From: JBAZZQ01 sp041658725
GTDB lineage: Bacteria; Planctomycetota; Phycisphaerae; JAAYCJ01
Assembly: GCA_041658725.1 (NCBI GenBank)
Contig: JBAZZQ010000008.1
Span: 21,786-85,785 of the forward strand
DNA length: 64,000 bases
Direction of reading: 5' to 3'
Shown: in pieces, positions 43,697 to 51,869 of the stretch
How the letters are laid out: every line of letters begins with the position of its first letter
Numbering within the stretch: the stretch's first letter is position 1
Position numbers and translations under genes: made by a program
Notes under the pieces: model-generated
What the model saw: the letters and a program-made list of their open reading frames with translations, nothing else
Database searches by the model: none
What the model was told of the DNA's origin: nothing

Positions 43697-43960
43697 GTGG
43701 GCGACAAACGAATGGCCGACTATGCTGAAAAATATGCGCGTCGGCGGTACCGGACCGATGTTTTTGCCTTTGACCTTAGCGATACAGGGTCCGAATTGAT
43801 TGGCCAGATCATCGTCAACTCCCAACTTGCCCGCGAGCAAGCCCGAAAACTCAAAACCAACCCCGCCGCCGAACTGGCCCTTTATATCACCCACGGCCTT
43901 TTGCATTTAACCCACTACGACAATCATACTAAAAAAAACGCCCAAAAAATGCACCACTGA
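43436..43960 (+). pseudogene. in-frame chimera of IS66-type transposase N-terminus and YbeY C-terminus
   Basis: A 174-aa frame joins the transposase start (residues 1-87, with a Cys-rich MACMECYKRQ head and coiled coil) to the YbeY metal-site region (residues 88-174). The junction falls at IVGDKRM, where both parents share GTGGGCGAC. The YbeY part retains HGLLHLTHYDNH but ends early: a substitution makes TGA after KMHH, whereas the parent continues. Both parents are broken, so it is counted as a pseudogene, although the frame is open and preceded by a plausible AGGGACG site. Confidence 0.8.
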
Positions 43961-44075
43961 ACCGAAAAGTACCTTCGACAAACCGGCTTCAAAAAAATCC
44001 CACCGTTGCCTGCTTGAGCTACGAATGAGGCAGAAGGCCGTACTGGAAGAGAAATTTCTATAATTTATAGTTTAA
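43697..44075 (+). repeat. 379-bp repeat, copy 2 (next to the IS66 remnant)
   Basis: Inverted copy of 34310-34688. Differences seen include a T for C in the IVNSQ codon, A for G giving Asn for Asp in HYDNH, and the T that creates the early stop. Copy 2 lacks the ybeY start, so it is the derived copy. Confidence 0.9.
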
Positions 44076-44162
44076 AGTATTTTTCTCATCCGTTTATCTG
44101 CCATGTTAAAAAACAAACCTCAAAAATTCATATAACCTCTTGCATAATGACTAAAAGGGATG

Positions 44163-44177
44163 TATACTATAGTTAGC
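44163..44177 (-). promoter_or_regulatory. candidate C-box/promoter element of the methyltransferase gene
   Basis: Read on the minus strand it is GCTAACTATAGTATA, matching GCAAACTATAACTAT before the controller gene (45856-45870) at 12 of 15 positions, in the same orientation and distance (18-19 bases) to each start codon. It includes TATACT, a possible -10. Confidence 0.5.
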
Positions 44178-44195
44178 AATAAGGAGCTGGTTTTC

Positions 44196-45056
44196 ATGAC
44201 ATTTACATTCGATGAAATAAAAAAATGCTTAGGGAAGCCTTTTTATGAGACAACAGATTGTATGATCTTTTGTGCCGAATGTTTGGAAATGATGGCGAAA
44301 TTAACATGTCCCTTAATTGATTTGACGGTTACAAGCCCTCCTTATAACATCGGCAAAGAATATGAAAAACAAATGCCAATAGAGGAATATATCGAATGGT
44401 GTATGTCTTGGATAATGGAAATACATCGTGTCACAAAACCAAACGGATCATTATGGGTGAATGTGGGATATCTTGAGATTCCCGGAAAGGCAAAAGCGTT
44501 GCCTATTCCTTATTTGCTATGGGACAAAACCCCGTTTTATTTAATTCAGGAGATCGTTTGGAATTATGGGGCGGGCGTGGCAGGCAAAAAATTTTTTTCG
44601 CCTCGAAATGAAAAGTTTTTGTGGTATGTGAAAGATAGCTTTAACTTTACCTATAATCTGGACGAGATCAGAGATAAAAACGTTAAATATCCCCATCAAA
44701 AAAAGAACGGGAAACTGAAATGCAATCCTCTCGGAAAAAACCCGACCGATGTATGGTATATTCCCAAGGTGACCTCGGGAAAAAATCGAAGTTCCAGGGA
44801 AAGAACGGCCCATCCCGCGCAATTTCCTTTTGCCCTCATCGAGCGAGTTGTCAAAGCTTCAAGTAATAAAAATGATTTAATTCTGGATCCTTTTTTAGGT
44901 TCAGGGACCGCGGCGGTTGTCGCTCTAGCCAACGAAAGAAAATTTATTGGGTTTGAAATTCAAGAACGGTATTGTGAAATAGCGGCCAAAAGGATTACAA
45001 AATATATGGAAAAGGTAAACGAGCCTACCTTATTCAGCTTGGTACAGAACGTCTAA
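44196..45056 (+). CDS. type II DNA methyltransferase, beta-type (N4-C or N6-A)
   Basis: A 286-aa site-specific DNA methyltransferase (ATG at 44196 with AAGGAGC upstream). The catalytic motif IV is TSPPYN (about residue 45) near the N-terminus and the SAM-binding motif I, DPFLGSGTAAVVAL, lies near the C-terminus, the order of the beta class. The recognition domain is between them. It converges with the endonuclease gene, overlapping it by 27 bp at the 3' ends. AT-rich relative to the neighbouring genes, consistent with acquisition. It protects host DNA from the adjacent endonuclease; methylation of AGTACT would follow if the ScaI relation is right. Confidence 0.9.
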   Translation: MTFTFDEIKKCLGKPFYETTDCMIFCAECLEMMAKLTCPLIDLTVTSPPYNIGKEYEKQMPIEEYIEWCMSWIMEIHRVTKPNGSLWVNVGYLEIPGKAKALPIPYLLWDKTPFYLIQEIVWNYGAGVAGKKFFSPRNEKFLWYVKDSFNFTYNLDEIRDKNVKYPHQKKNGKLKCNPLGKNPTDVWYIPKVTSGKNRSSRERTAHPAQFPFALIERVVKASSNKNDLILDPFLGSGTAAVVALANERKFIGFEIQERYCEIAAKRITKYMEKVNEPTLFSLVQNV

Positions 45057-45623
45057 TTTGTAATTCTCAACATTACCGCTTAATCTTGCCTGCTGTCCCG
45101 TAGGTGCTTTCTGTCCCAGCCAATCTTCAGAATCCAGCCATCCAAATTTAATTTTAACTATTTTAGGTTTTGGCCGATTTTCTTCACATTTTTCAAAGTT
45201 CACGGTAAGGTAATAACCAGATTTGCTTTTTCTACCTTTTGCTGTTTCTTGAGCATAACTTCGATTGCCAAAAATACTTTTTGGATTAGAGGAGGTTTTG
45301 ATTTCGATGGAAAATTTATCATCAGGAATAAAAATTAGGTCTTTATCTTTCGCGGAGTTTTCTTTCCTCCATTGTTTCGGATATCTTCGCACAAATTCAA
45401 GAGGTATGATTTCATGAAGAAAGAATCCCAAAATCTGAGGTTTGGGCAAGATATCCTTTCCAATTAAATACGGCTTGCTACCAATTTTGGAATGGAAAAT
45501 TTCTTCCCACGACCATAATACCACCTCTTTGATTTCTTCGGGAGAAAGAAAATGTTCGGATATCAATCTTTGTGTAATTCCGAACCATTTATCGACAGGT
45601 TTATTCTGATAAGGAGAAACCAT
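45030..45623 (-). CDS. type II restriction endonuclease, ScaI-like
   Basis: A 197-aa protein that I recognise as similar to the ScaI endonuclease family (blocks LPKPQILGFFLHEIIPLEF, IPDDKFSIEIKTSSNPKSIFGNRSYAQ, KSKSGYYLTVNFEK, IKFGWLDSEDWLGQ; each quoted in part). The segment FSIEIKTSS provides the E-x-K of a PD-(D/E)XK nuclease core. ScaI cuts AGTACT; the specificity here is inference from family likeness. The ATG immediately follows the stop of the controller gene, so the two are cotranscribed and coupled. Complete. Confidence 0.75.
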   Translation of the reverse strand: MVSPYQNKPVDKWFGITQRLISEHFLSPEEIKEVVLWSWEEIFHSKIGSKPYLIGKDILPKPQILGFFLHEIIPLEFVRRYPKQWRKENSAKDKDLIFIPDDKFSIEIKTSSNPKSIFGNRSYAQETAKGRKSKSGYYLTVNFEKCEENRPKPKIVKIKFGWLDSEDWLGQKAPTGQQARLSGNVENYKLDVLYQAE

Positions 45624-45836
45624 TTAATTATCCAAGAGGTCACAAATTTTCACGTTGAGTGCCTTTGCAATTTTCTCGATGTTTTCCAAGGTTATATTTT
45701 TTTCCGCTCTTTCAATCATCCCGATATAAGTACGGTGAACACCCGCTCTTGCCGCAAACTCCTCTTGAGAGAGATTTAATCTGTTGCGTTCATTCCGCAC
45801 CCTTTGTCCAAATTTAAGTAAAATAGCTTTCGCCAT
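45624..45836 (-). CDS. XRE-type controller (C) protein of the restriction-modification system
   Basis: A 70-aa helix-turn-helix protein (ATG at 45836; a GTG three codons earlier is possible). It is almost only an HTH domain: RVRNERNRLNLSQEEFAARAG with recognition helix HRTYIGMIERAEKN, and ends LNVKICDLLDN, exactly the size and pattern of C proteins that delay endonuclease expression. Its TAA directly abuts the endonuclease ATG. There is little ribosome-site sequence before the start, which is usual for C genes with short leaders. Confidence 0.88.
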   Translation of the reverse strand: MAKAILLKFGQRVRNERNRLNLSQEEFAARAGVHRTYIGMIERAEKNITLENIEKIAKALNVKICDLLDN

Positions 45837-45855
45837 AATCCACACTTTCGTAACA

Positions 45856-45870
45856 GCAAACTATAACTAT
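45856..45870 (+). promoter_or_regulatory. candidate C-box of the controller-endonuclease operon
   Basis: GCAAACTATAACTAT, ending 19 bases upstream of the C-protein ATG (minus-strand gene). A matching element precedes the methyltransferase. It is the expected binding place of the controller protein; symmetry within the element is weak. Confidence 0.5.
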
Positions 45871-46118
45871 TTGAAAACTTTAATTCTACATACTAAAGGT
45901 AGCAAATTGGGGTTGATTTACATTAGCGAAGACAACGTCATTTGGGGTTCATTCCTCGATTCGAGGCTAAATTGTCCACGGTACACTGTTGGCCAAACGG
46001 TTACTCAATTTCATTAAAGAACATGAATAAGGAACGATTTATAACTGTTTTAGCCCAAAGATTGCGGATAAAATGCTCTTGCGTTAAGACGATTCATTTT
46101 TATATTAAGGGCATGAAG

Positions 46119-46931
46119 ATGACGCCAGGGAGTCAGGAAAGAAGCTTTGCCGGTTTGATCATCGGTATTATGGTCGGCATTTTAGGTATCAATGCCCACG
46201 CCGATGCCCTGGTTATTGTTATTACCGCTGAAGACATCCATTTAAGCAGTGATTTGTTGGGTAACCCTTTGGAGTTTCCAGGCTGGCCTCCTTCACAGGG
46301 GCGATCCTGGCAAACGACCTTCAACCTTCCTTTCTCGCCGACAGGGAATTCATCTCTAACCATGGATCTTTACGATGTTGATCTGGCTACAGACATCTTC
46401 TATCTGAACGATTTCTTCGCTTACCTTCCTACTTGTCCAGAGCCATTTTATACATGGTATACGAGGGCCTTTACGATTCCATCCGTTGCTCTCAGGCAAG
46501 GGGAAAACGCGTTTCTTATTCAAACCGCTTCAAATGGCACTTCTTATGAACATATCCGGTTCCGCAACGTTGTTTTGAGTGTTGACTTACCCGGCGACGT
46601 TGATAAAGATGGCCAAGTGGATGCGACAGATCTGGATATTGGGGTAGTTAATCTGGATAAATCATCCGGCGATAGCGGCTGGGATAGTCGAGCCGATCTG
46701 GACAGCGATGGCGAAGTGACCAGCACGGACCTGTCAATTGTGTTGGCGAATATGCCTTTACCCGGCGACGTTAATAAGGATGGCAAGGTGGACGAGGCCG
46801 ACTTGTCGATCATCCTGTCGGTGATGGACTCTACGCCTGCTGATTCGAACTGGGATGCTCGAGCGGATTTGGACACCGATGACGAAGTTACCTCCACGGA
46901 TATCTCGATGGTGTTGGATAATATGAATTGA
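46119..46931 (+). CDS. secreted protein with two C-terminal dockerin-like modules
   Basis: About 270 aa. The ATG at 46119 has AAGGG eight bases upstream; 46113 is the alternative. A signal peptide (LIIGIMVGILGINAHADA) leads into a beta-rich domain of unknown family (to about residue 155, with WYTRAFTIP and NAFLIQTASNGTSYEHIRFRNVVL in parts). Two dockerin modules follow, each with two Ca-loops: DVDKDGQVDATDL/DLDSDGEVTSTDL and DVNKDGKVDEADL/DLDTDDEVTSTDI. Tandem dockerins suggest binding to surface scaffold or anchoring partners. It lies after the restriction-modification island. Confidence 0.82.
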   Translation: MTPGSQERSFAGLIIGIMVGILGINAHADALVIVITAEDIHLSSDLLGNPLEFPGWPPSQGRSWQTTFNLPFSPTGNSSLTMDLYDVDLATDIFYLNDFFAYLPTCPEPFYTWYTRAFTIPSVALRQGENAFLIQTASNGTSYEHIRFRNVVLSVDLPGDVDKDGQVDATDLDIGVVNLDKSSGDSGWDSRADLDSDGEVTSTDLSIVLANMPLPGDVNKDGKVDEADLSIILSVMDSTPADSNWDARADLDTDDEVTSTDISMVLDNMN

Positions 46932-47054
46932 GAAAAGCTATCAGCGGTCAGCCGACAAAACTGAAATTTGGTCAAGTCTTACTATTTAAAGACCGATAAT
47001 CATGTAAACGGGCTTATTTTGCCCGATGTTTTTTTTGCGCTTGGAAACCTAGAA

Positions 47055-47519
47055 ATGACCGATGCCGATACGTTAGCTGAATTGGAAAACGCGGTGGAAA
47101 CGTCTGACCCGACCCAGATGCCGGCGGATGCCGTTTCTCCCCAGGCACAGGAACCTACACCGAGCGTCGAATCGGCGCATCCGCATTTTCCGGTTACCCA
47201 TATCAATCCGGCACTGGTGGAGCCGGCGTCTAAGGATCTGAAATTACCGGATACCCCCCAAATGCGAAGAATTCGGCAAGTGGAAGTCCCGATTATCGTA
47301 CGATTGGCTCATAAGATTATGCCGCTGGGGGAAATTATGCAGTTGGCCCCTGGGGCGATTATTGAATTCAATAAAGTGGTTGGGGACAATTTGGATTTAA
47401 TGATCAACAATAAAGGGATCGGCGGCGGTCAGGCGGTGAAGGTTGGGGAAAAGTTCGGCTTGCGGGTAACGAATCTGACGACGCTGGATCAAATGATTTT
47501 GGCCATGGCGGGGAAATAA
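47055..47519 (+). CDS. lone FliN/SpoA-domain protein
   Basis: A 154-aa protein: an acidic, Pro-rich variable N-terminus (about 1-65) and a SpoA (FliM/FliN C-terminal) domain at about 75-153, with VEVPIIVRLAHKIMPLGEI, LAPGAIIEFNK, LDLMINNKGIGGGQAVKVGEKFGLRV (in parts, e.g. GQAVKVGEKFGLRV). FliN is the switch-complex protein of the flagellar rotor, and homologues serve type III secretion. No other flagellar or secretion gene is in the window. The start at 47055 follows an upstream extension lacking a ribosome site; 46968 is the alternative. Confidence 0.82.
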   Translation: MTDADTLAELENAVETSDPTQMPADAVSPQAQEPTPSVESAHPHFPVTHINPALVEPASKDLKLPDTPQMRRIRQVEVPIIVRLAHKIMPLGEIMQLAPGAIIEFNKVVGDNLDLMINNKGIGGGQAVKVGEKFGLRVTNLTTLDQMILAMAGK

Positions 47520-47556
47520 GAGTGTGGAACCGCAGATAAACGCCGATGGACACGGA

Positions 47557-48852
47557 TTAAATCAATTTCTTTGCCATCGCTAGCGCCTCTTCTTTTGTTT
47601 GGATTAATTCATTTAATTGGGCGTCGTACACTTCGTCCAGGATTCGCTGATAGGCGGGTCCGGGGGTTAATGCTAGTTGGGTGGTCAGGTCCTGGCCGCC
47701 GAGAAGAGGGGGGTGTTCGAGGGAAGCGGGAGAAATTTTACCGGCCTGGCTCAAGAGGTGGTCGAGATTTTGTTGCGGTTCCAAACCTGCTTTGACGCGG
47801 GCTTGATAGAGATTGACGAGACCCTCGTATCGTTCGTAGATCATCAGGCGTTTGATATGAGCCAGGGACAATTGATCGGCTTGGCCTAAGAGAGGCAATA
47901 ACTGGACCAGCCAGACAGTTCGCATCCGCTCCTGGTTGCTGCAAGTGAGTTGGCGGCAGACCTGGTCGGCGGTTTTAGCGGAGGCGGTGTAATGTGACAG
48001 ACTCATCCGGGATCGAATTTGAATATTTCCGGTTGGCCTAGCCCACCCTACGAGATGTAATAATCCAGCCAGGACGGTTTCAAACTGGGTTTCATCCGGT
48101 AAATGATTTACCACTTCAAGCGTCTGGGTAAATGCGTCGGTTGGGAGGGTGTGGACCTGGGGCAGGATATATTTTAGCAAGCCGAGTTCGTCGGCCAGTT
48201 TTAATCCGATCGCGCGGCGCGGAGAGGAAAAGAGTTTTTTAAATTCTTCGAGAATGCGCTCGGCGCTGATTTTGACGATTTCTCCAGCCAGTTGGCGAAT
48301 GGCTTGGGCGGTGGCGGTTTCGATTTGAAAATCGTTTAGCTGGCCGGCGAAGCGGATTGCCCTGAGCATTCGCAGGTGATCCTCTCGGAATCGGGCCTCC
48401 GGCTGACCGATGGCACGGATGACGCGTTTTTCGATATCCGCCTGGCCGCCGACCAGGTCGATGATTTTTTCCTCGATCGGATCGTAGTACATTCCGTTGA
48501 TGGTAAAATCCCGCCGTTCGGCGTCTTCCTGCATCGATCCGATACGGACGCTGTCCGGATGCCGGCCGTCGGAGTAACTCTGGTCGGATCGGAAACTGGC
48601 CACTTCGATCCAGTGGCCGCCCAATCCCACCAGCACCACGCCGAACTTCGCACCCACCAGCAGCGTTCTGGGAAATAGCTTGATGACCTCCTGGGTTCGG
48701 GCGGAGGTGGTAACGTCGTGTTCTTCTTTGGGATTCTTTCTGCCCAGCAGCATGTCCCGCACGCATCCGCCCACCAGGTACGCTTGATGTCCCTGCGAAC
48801 GAAGCTTTTGAATGATTTCAATCGCCGCCGTTTTGTTGTCCACTTTTTTCAT
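47557..48852 (-). CDS. CCA tRNA nucleotidyltransferase / poly(A) polymerase family
   Basis: A 431-aa class II nucleotidyltransferase. The head domain has YLVGGCVRDMLLG, then KNPKEEHDVTTSA, where the catalytic Asp pair of DxD is Glu-x-Asp, and RRDFTINGMYYD (RRDFTIN motif). REDHLRMLRAIRFAGQL marks the neck (ERxxxE-like region). The C-terminal half is helical. CCA addition is the likely activity because the one tRNA in the window lacks an encoded CCA, although poly(A) polymerases look alike. It is divergent from cinA. Confidence 0.9.
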   Translation of the reverse strand: MKKVDNKTAAIEIIQKLRSQGHQAYLVGGCVRDMLLGRKNPKEEHDVTTSARTQEVIKLFPRTLLVGAKFGVVLVGLGGHWIEVASFRSDQSYSDGRHPDSVRIGSMQEDAERRDFTINGMYYDPIEEKIIDLVGGQADIEKRVIRAIGQPEARFREDHLRMLRAIRFAGQLNDFQIETATAQAIRQLAGEIVKISAERILEEFKKLFSSPRRAIGLKLADELGLLKYILPQVHTLPTDAFTQTLEVVNHLPDETQFETVLAGLLHLVGWARPTGNIQIRSRMSLSHYTASAKTADQVCRQLTCSNQERMRTVWLVQLLPLLGQADQLSLAHIKRLMIYERYEGLVNLYQARVKAGLEPQQNLDHLLSQAGKISPASLEHPPLLGGQDLTTQLALTPGPAYQRILDEVYDAQLNELIQTKEEALAMAKKLI

Positions 48853-48900
48853 ACAATTTAATATTATAGTAATTCTCTAAACTATGGAAGGAGAGAAAAA

Positions 48901-50127
48901 TTGAAAGCGGCAATTGTTTCGACCGGCGATGAATTGATTATCGGGAAAACGCTCGACACCAATAGCCATTGGCTGATCAACCAACTTACGGATTTGGATG
49001 TCGAGACGATCTGCTGTCTGACCGTGGGGGATGACAAGTCTCGGATCATCTGGGCGTTGCGTCAGGCGATTGAGCAGGCGTCTTTGGTCATCCTGACCGG
49101 TGGGCTTGGTCCGACCGATGACGACCTGACGCGGTTCGCCCTGGCGGAACTGGCGGGTGTGGAACTATTTGAGCATAAAGAATCCCTCCGGAAGATTGAG
49201 GATTTTTTCAAATCCCGAAATCGGCCTATGAACGAGCGCAATCGTATTCAGGCCATGATGCCAGAAGGGACCGAGGTTCTCGCTAATCCCGGAGGAACAG
49301 CTCCGGGGATAAAAATGGCCATCGGGCAAACTACGGTTTTTGCGATTCCGGGCGTGCCGCGGGAAATGAAGCAGATGCACGAGTTTTACATTCAACCCTG
49401 GTTGAAAAATCAGGTTCGTCAGAAAATTTCCCGCCGGCGATTGCATTGCGTCGGGATCGGCGAATCCGATTTGGTGCATCGGATTGACGACTTGGTGGTT
49501 GCCCAGCCTGAAGTGACCTTCGGAACCACCGCCAACGAGGGAATCATATCCATCGGCCTGGCGTGCAAAAATCAAAACGCGATGGACAGCTTGGAACAAT
49601 CCATTCGGCAGCGACTCGGGTGGGCGATTTTCGGTTCCGATAACGACAGCCTGCCCGGCGTGGTGGGTCAATTGCTTAAAGAGCGAAATGAAAAACTGAT
49701 CACTGCCGAATCCTGCACCGGGGGTTTGATCGGAAAAATGATTACGGACGTTTCCGGCAGCAGCGATTATTACCTTGGTGGGTTTATCACTTACAGCAAC
49801 GAAGTAAAGCATCGGGAACTTTCGGTTCCTGCGGAATTATTAAAAGTCTACGGTGCGGTAAGTTCGCCGGTTGCGGAAGCGATGGCCAAAGGTGCCTTGG
49901 AAAAAACCCAGGTCGACTGGTCTATCTCCGTTACCGGCATCGCCGGTCCCGCCGGAGGCAGCGAAACAAAACCTGTCGGACTTGTTTACATCGGTCTGGC
50001 CAATCGCCGGGGATTTTGCGAGGTCAAAGAATTTCGCTACGGCAATCCTGGCCGTGAGGCGGTTCGGATTCGTTCCGCCCTTTCCGCCTTGGATATGCTT
50101 CGTCTGACTTTATTAGCGAAAGCGTAA
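48901..50127 (+). CDS. cinA: CinA-family protein (nicotinamide-nucleotide amidase/COG1058)
   Basis: A 408-aa two-domain protein starting with TTG (GGAGAG upstream). The N-terminal MoaB-like COG1058 domain (about 1-170) has STGDELIIGKTLDTNSHWL, TGGLGPTDDDLT and FAIPGVPREMKQM; it is associated with ADP-ribose pyrophosphatase activity. The C-terminal PncC domain (about 250-405) has LITAESCTGGLIGKMITDVSGSS and SVTGIAGPAGGSETKPVG, associated with NMN deamidation in pyridine nucleotide recycling. Complete. A cruciform repeat follows. Confidence 0.93.
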   Translation: MKAAIVSTGDELIIGKTLDTNSHWLINQLTDLDVETICCLTVGDDKSRIIWALRQAIEQASLVILTGGLGPTDDDLTRFALAELAGVELFEHKESLRKIEDFFKSRNRPMNERNRIQAMMPEGTEVLANPGGTAPGIKMAIGQTTVFAIPGVPREMKQMHEFYIQPWLKNQVRQKISRRRLHCVGIGESDLVHRIDDLVVAQPEVTFGTTANEGIISIGLACKNQNAMDSLEQSIRQRLGWAIFGSDNDSLPGVVGQLLKERNEKLITAESCTGGLIGKMITDVSGSSDYYLGGFITYSNEVKHRELSVPAELLKVYGAVSSPVAEAMAKGALEKTQVDWSISVTGIAGPAGGSETKPVGLVYIGLANRRGFCEVKEFRYGNPGREAVRIRSALSALDMLRLTLLAKA

Positions 50128-50150
50128 AAAAGATGACTGTTCAGACCACC

Positions 50151-50221
50151 CATTGTGCCACGGTCGGCTTGTCCGACCGTGCTCTGAAGACACGGCTGGA
50201 CAAGCCAGCCGTGGCACAATG
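50151..50221. repeat. cruciform repeat after cinA
   Basis: Two 31-bp arms (50151-50181, 50191-50221) pair with each other with few mismatches, and each arm is itself a hairpin (CACGGTCGG/CCGACCGTG; CACGGCTGG/CCAGCCGTG). It could act as a bidirectional terminator though no T-run is evident. Confidence 0.75.
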
Positions 50222-50267
50222 TCGGAAGGTTCTGGGCGATTACAAAAAATATTGCTGATTATTTCGA

Positions 50268-50296
50268 TTGACAATATCGCAAAAGAGGTGTAATAT
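50268..50296 (+). promoter_or_regulatory. sigma70-type promoter of metY
   Basis: TTGACA (50268-50273), 17-bp spacer, TAATAT (50291-50296). It leaves a leader of about 90 bases before metY in which I see no SAM riboswitch or T-box. Confidence 0.7.
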
Positions 50297-50392
50297 ATGG
50301 AAGAGAAGAATTTATTTTTATATTTTTTGGCAGAAAACAAAAAACTGTCGTAAAATAAAAAGCCTTATCAAAGTTGAAAGGAAGGAGCAAGT

Positions 50393-51688
50393 ATGTCAGC
50401 AAAACGATTGGACACCATCGCCATTCACGAGGGCCAGGTTCCCGACCCCACTACCGGGTCGCGGGCTGTCCCTATTTACCAAACCACTTCTTATGTTTTT
50501 AAAAGCACCGAACACGCCGCCAATCTCTTCGGTTTGAAGGAATTTGGAAACATCTATACCCGGATAATGAATCCGACGACCGATGTCTTTGAAAAACGGA
50601 TGGCCGCCATCGAAGGCGGAACCGGCACCCTCGCCGTTGCATCAGGGATGGCTGCCATCACTCTGGCCCTTCTCAATATTACCCAACTGGGTGACGAAAT
50701 CGTCGCCGCCAACAATCTTTACGGCGGCACTTATCAACTTTTCCATTACACCTTCCCCAAAATCGGCAGGGAGGTCAAATTCGTAAATTCCCAGGATCCC
50801 GCCGCTTTCAAAGCCGCTATTACCAAAAAAACTCGCGCCATATACGCCGAGACCATCGGCAATCCCAAGCTTGATACTCCCGACTTTGAAGCCATCGCCA
50901 AAATTGCGCACGATGCCGGCATTCCTTTTATTGTCGATAATACCGTCGGTGTCGGGCTAACCAGACCCATCGACTACGGCGCCGATATCACAGTTTTGTC
51001 GGCCACCAAATACATCGGCGGTCATGGAACGTCCATCGGCGGGGTTATCGTCGATGGCGGAAAATTCAAATGGAACAACGGAAAATTTCCCGAATTCACC
51101 GAGCCAGATCCCAGCTACCACGGTTTGGTCTACTGGGACGCTTTTGGTAATTTTGATAACAAGGTCAATATCGCCTTTATCCTTAAAGCCCGCGTCCAGC
51201 TCCTCCGCGATATCGGAGCTTGCCTTAGCCCCTTTAACGCGTTCCAGTTTCTCCAGGGACTGGAAACTCTCCCTCTGCGGGCACGAAGGCACTCCGAAAA
51301 CGCTTTGGCCATCGCCCACTATCTTAAAAAACATCCACTGGTCTCCTGGGTCAACTATCCCGGTCTGCCCGAGCACCCCAGCCACAAGACGGCCGTGAAG
51401 TATCTCAAAAACAATTTCGGTGGACTCCTCGGATTCGGAATCAAAGGCGGACTGCAGGCAGGCAAAAAATTCATCGAATCGGTTAAACTTCTTTCGCACC
51501 TGGCCAATATCGGAGACGCCAAGACTCTCGTCATCCATCCAGCGTCGACCACGCACCAGCAGTTGACTCTCGAGGAACAAAAAGCCACCGGCGTTACTGA
51601 AGATTACATCCGTTTGTCCGTCGGTCTCGAGGACATCGAAGACATCAAAGAAGATATCGACCAGGCATTAAAAGCAACGGCCGCTTAA
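50393..51688 (+). CDS. metY: O-acetylhomoserine sulfhydrylase/aminocarboxypropyltransferase
   Basis: A 431-aa PLP enzyme of the Cys/Met metabolism family that makes homocysteine from O-acetylhomoserine and sulfide. Motifs: IYQTTSYVFKSTEHAANLF, IYTRIMNPTTDVFEKRMAAIEGG, ANNLYGGTYQLF and the Schiff-base lysine Lys206 in SATKYIGGHG. The C-terminal HPASTTHQQL with LSVGLEDIEDI is typical of MetY. GGAAGGAG precedes the ATG, and a strong promoter lies 97 bases upstream. cysK follows after a perfect 16-bp hairpin; both serve sulfur assimilation. Confidence 0.94.
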   Translation: MSAKRLDTIAIHEGQVPDPTTGSRAVPIYQTTSYVFKSTEHAANLFGLKEFGNIYTRIMNPTTDVFEKRMAAIEGGTGTLAVASGMAAITLALLNITQLGDEIVAANNLYGGTYQLFHYTFPKIGREVKFVNSQDPAAFKAAITKKTRAIYAETIGNPKLDTPDFEAIAKIAHDAGIPFIVDNTVGVGLTRPIDYGADITVLSATKYIGGHGTSIGGVIVDGGKFKWNNGKFPEFTEPDPSYHGLVYWDAFGNFDNKVNIAFILKARVQLLRDIGACLSPFNAFQFLQGLETLPLRARRHSENALAIAHYLKKHPLVSWVNYPGLPEHPSHKTAVKYLKNNFGGLLGFGIKGGLQAGKKFIESVKLLSHLANIGDAKTLVIHPASTTHQQLTLEEQKATGVTEDYIRLSVGLEDIEDIKEDIDQALKATAA

Positions 51689-51768
51689 AATGATTGGACG
51701 CTCTTTGCTAAATATCGTAGTTTATAATTCTTAGTGCACAGCATTTTGGAAGTACGGTTACATATTCC

Positions 51769-51806
51769 GGGGTGGCATGGGCAATCCTTATTGCCCATGC
51801 CACCCC
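51769..51806. repeat. perfect 16-bp hairpin between metY and cysK
   Basis: GGGGTGGCATGGGCAA (51769-51784) and its exact complement (51791-51806) with the loop TCCTTA. Either a transcription-attenuating hairpin or a dispersed repeat; no poly-T follows. Confidence 0.75.
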
Positions 51807-51869
51807 AGCAGTGGGACTTTACTGTACTAGAATTATGAACTACGAACCATTTTTGGAGGACGCAAAAAA

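Noticed and set aside
50297..50392. SAM riboswitch or T-box before metY
   Set aside because: The AT-rich leader shows neither the conserved SAM-I core nor a T-box sequence, and is too short.
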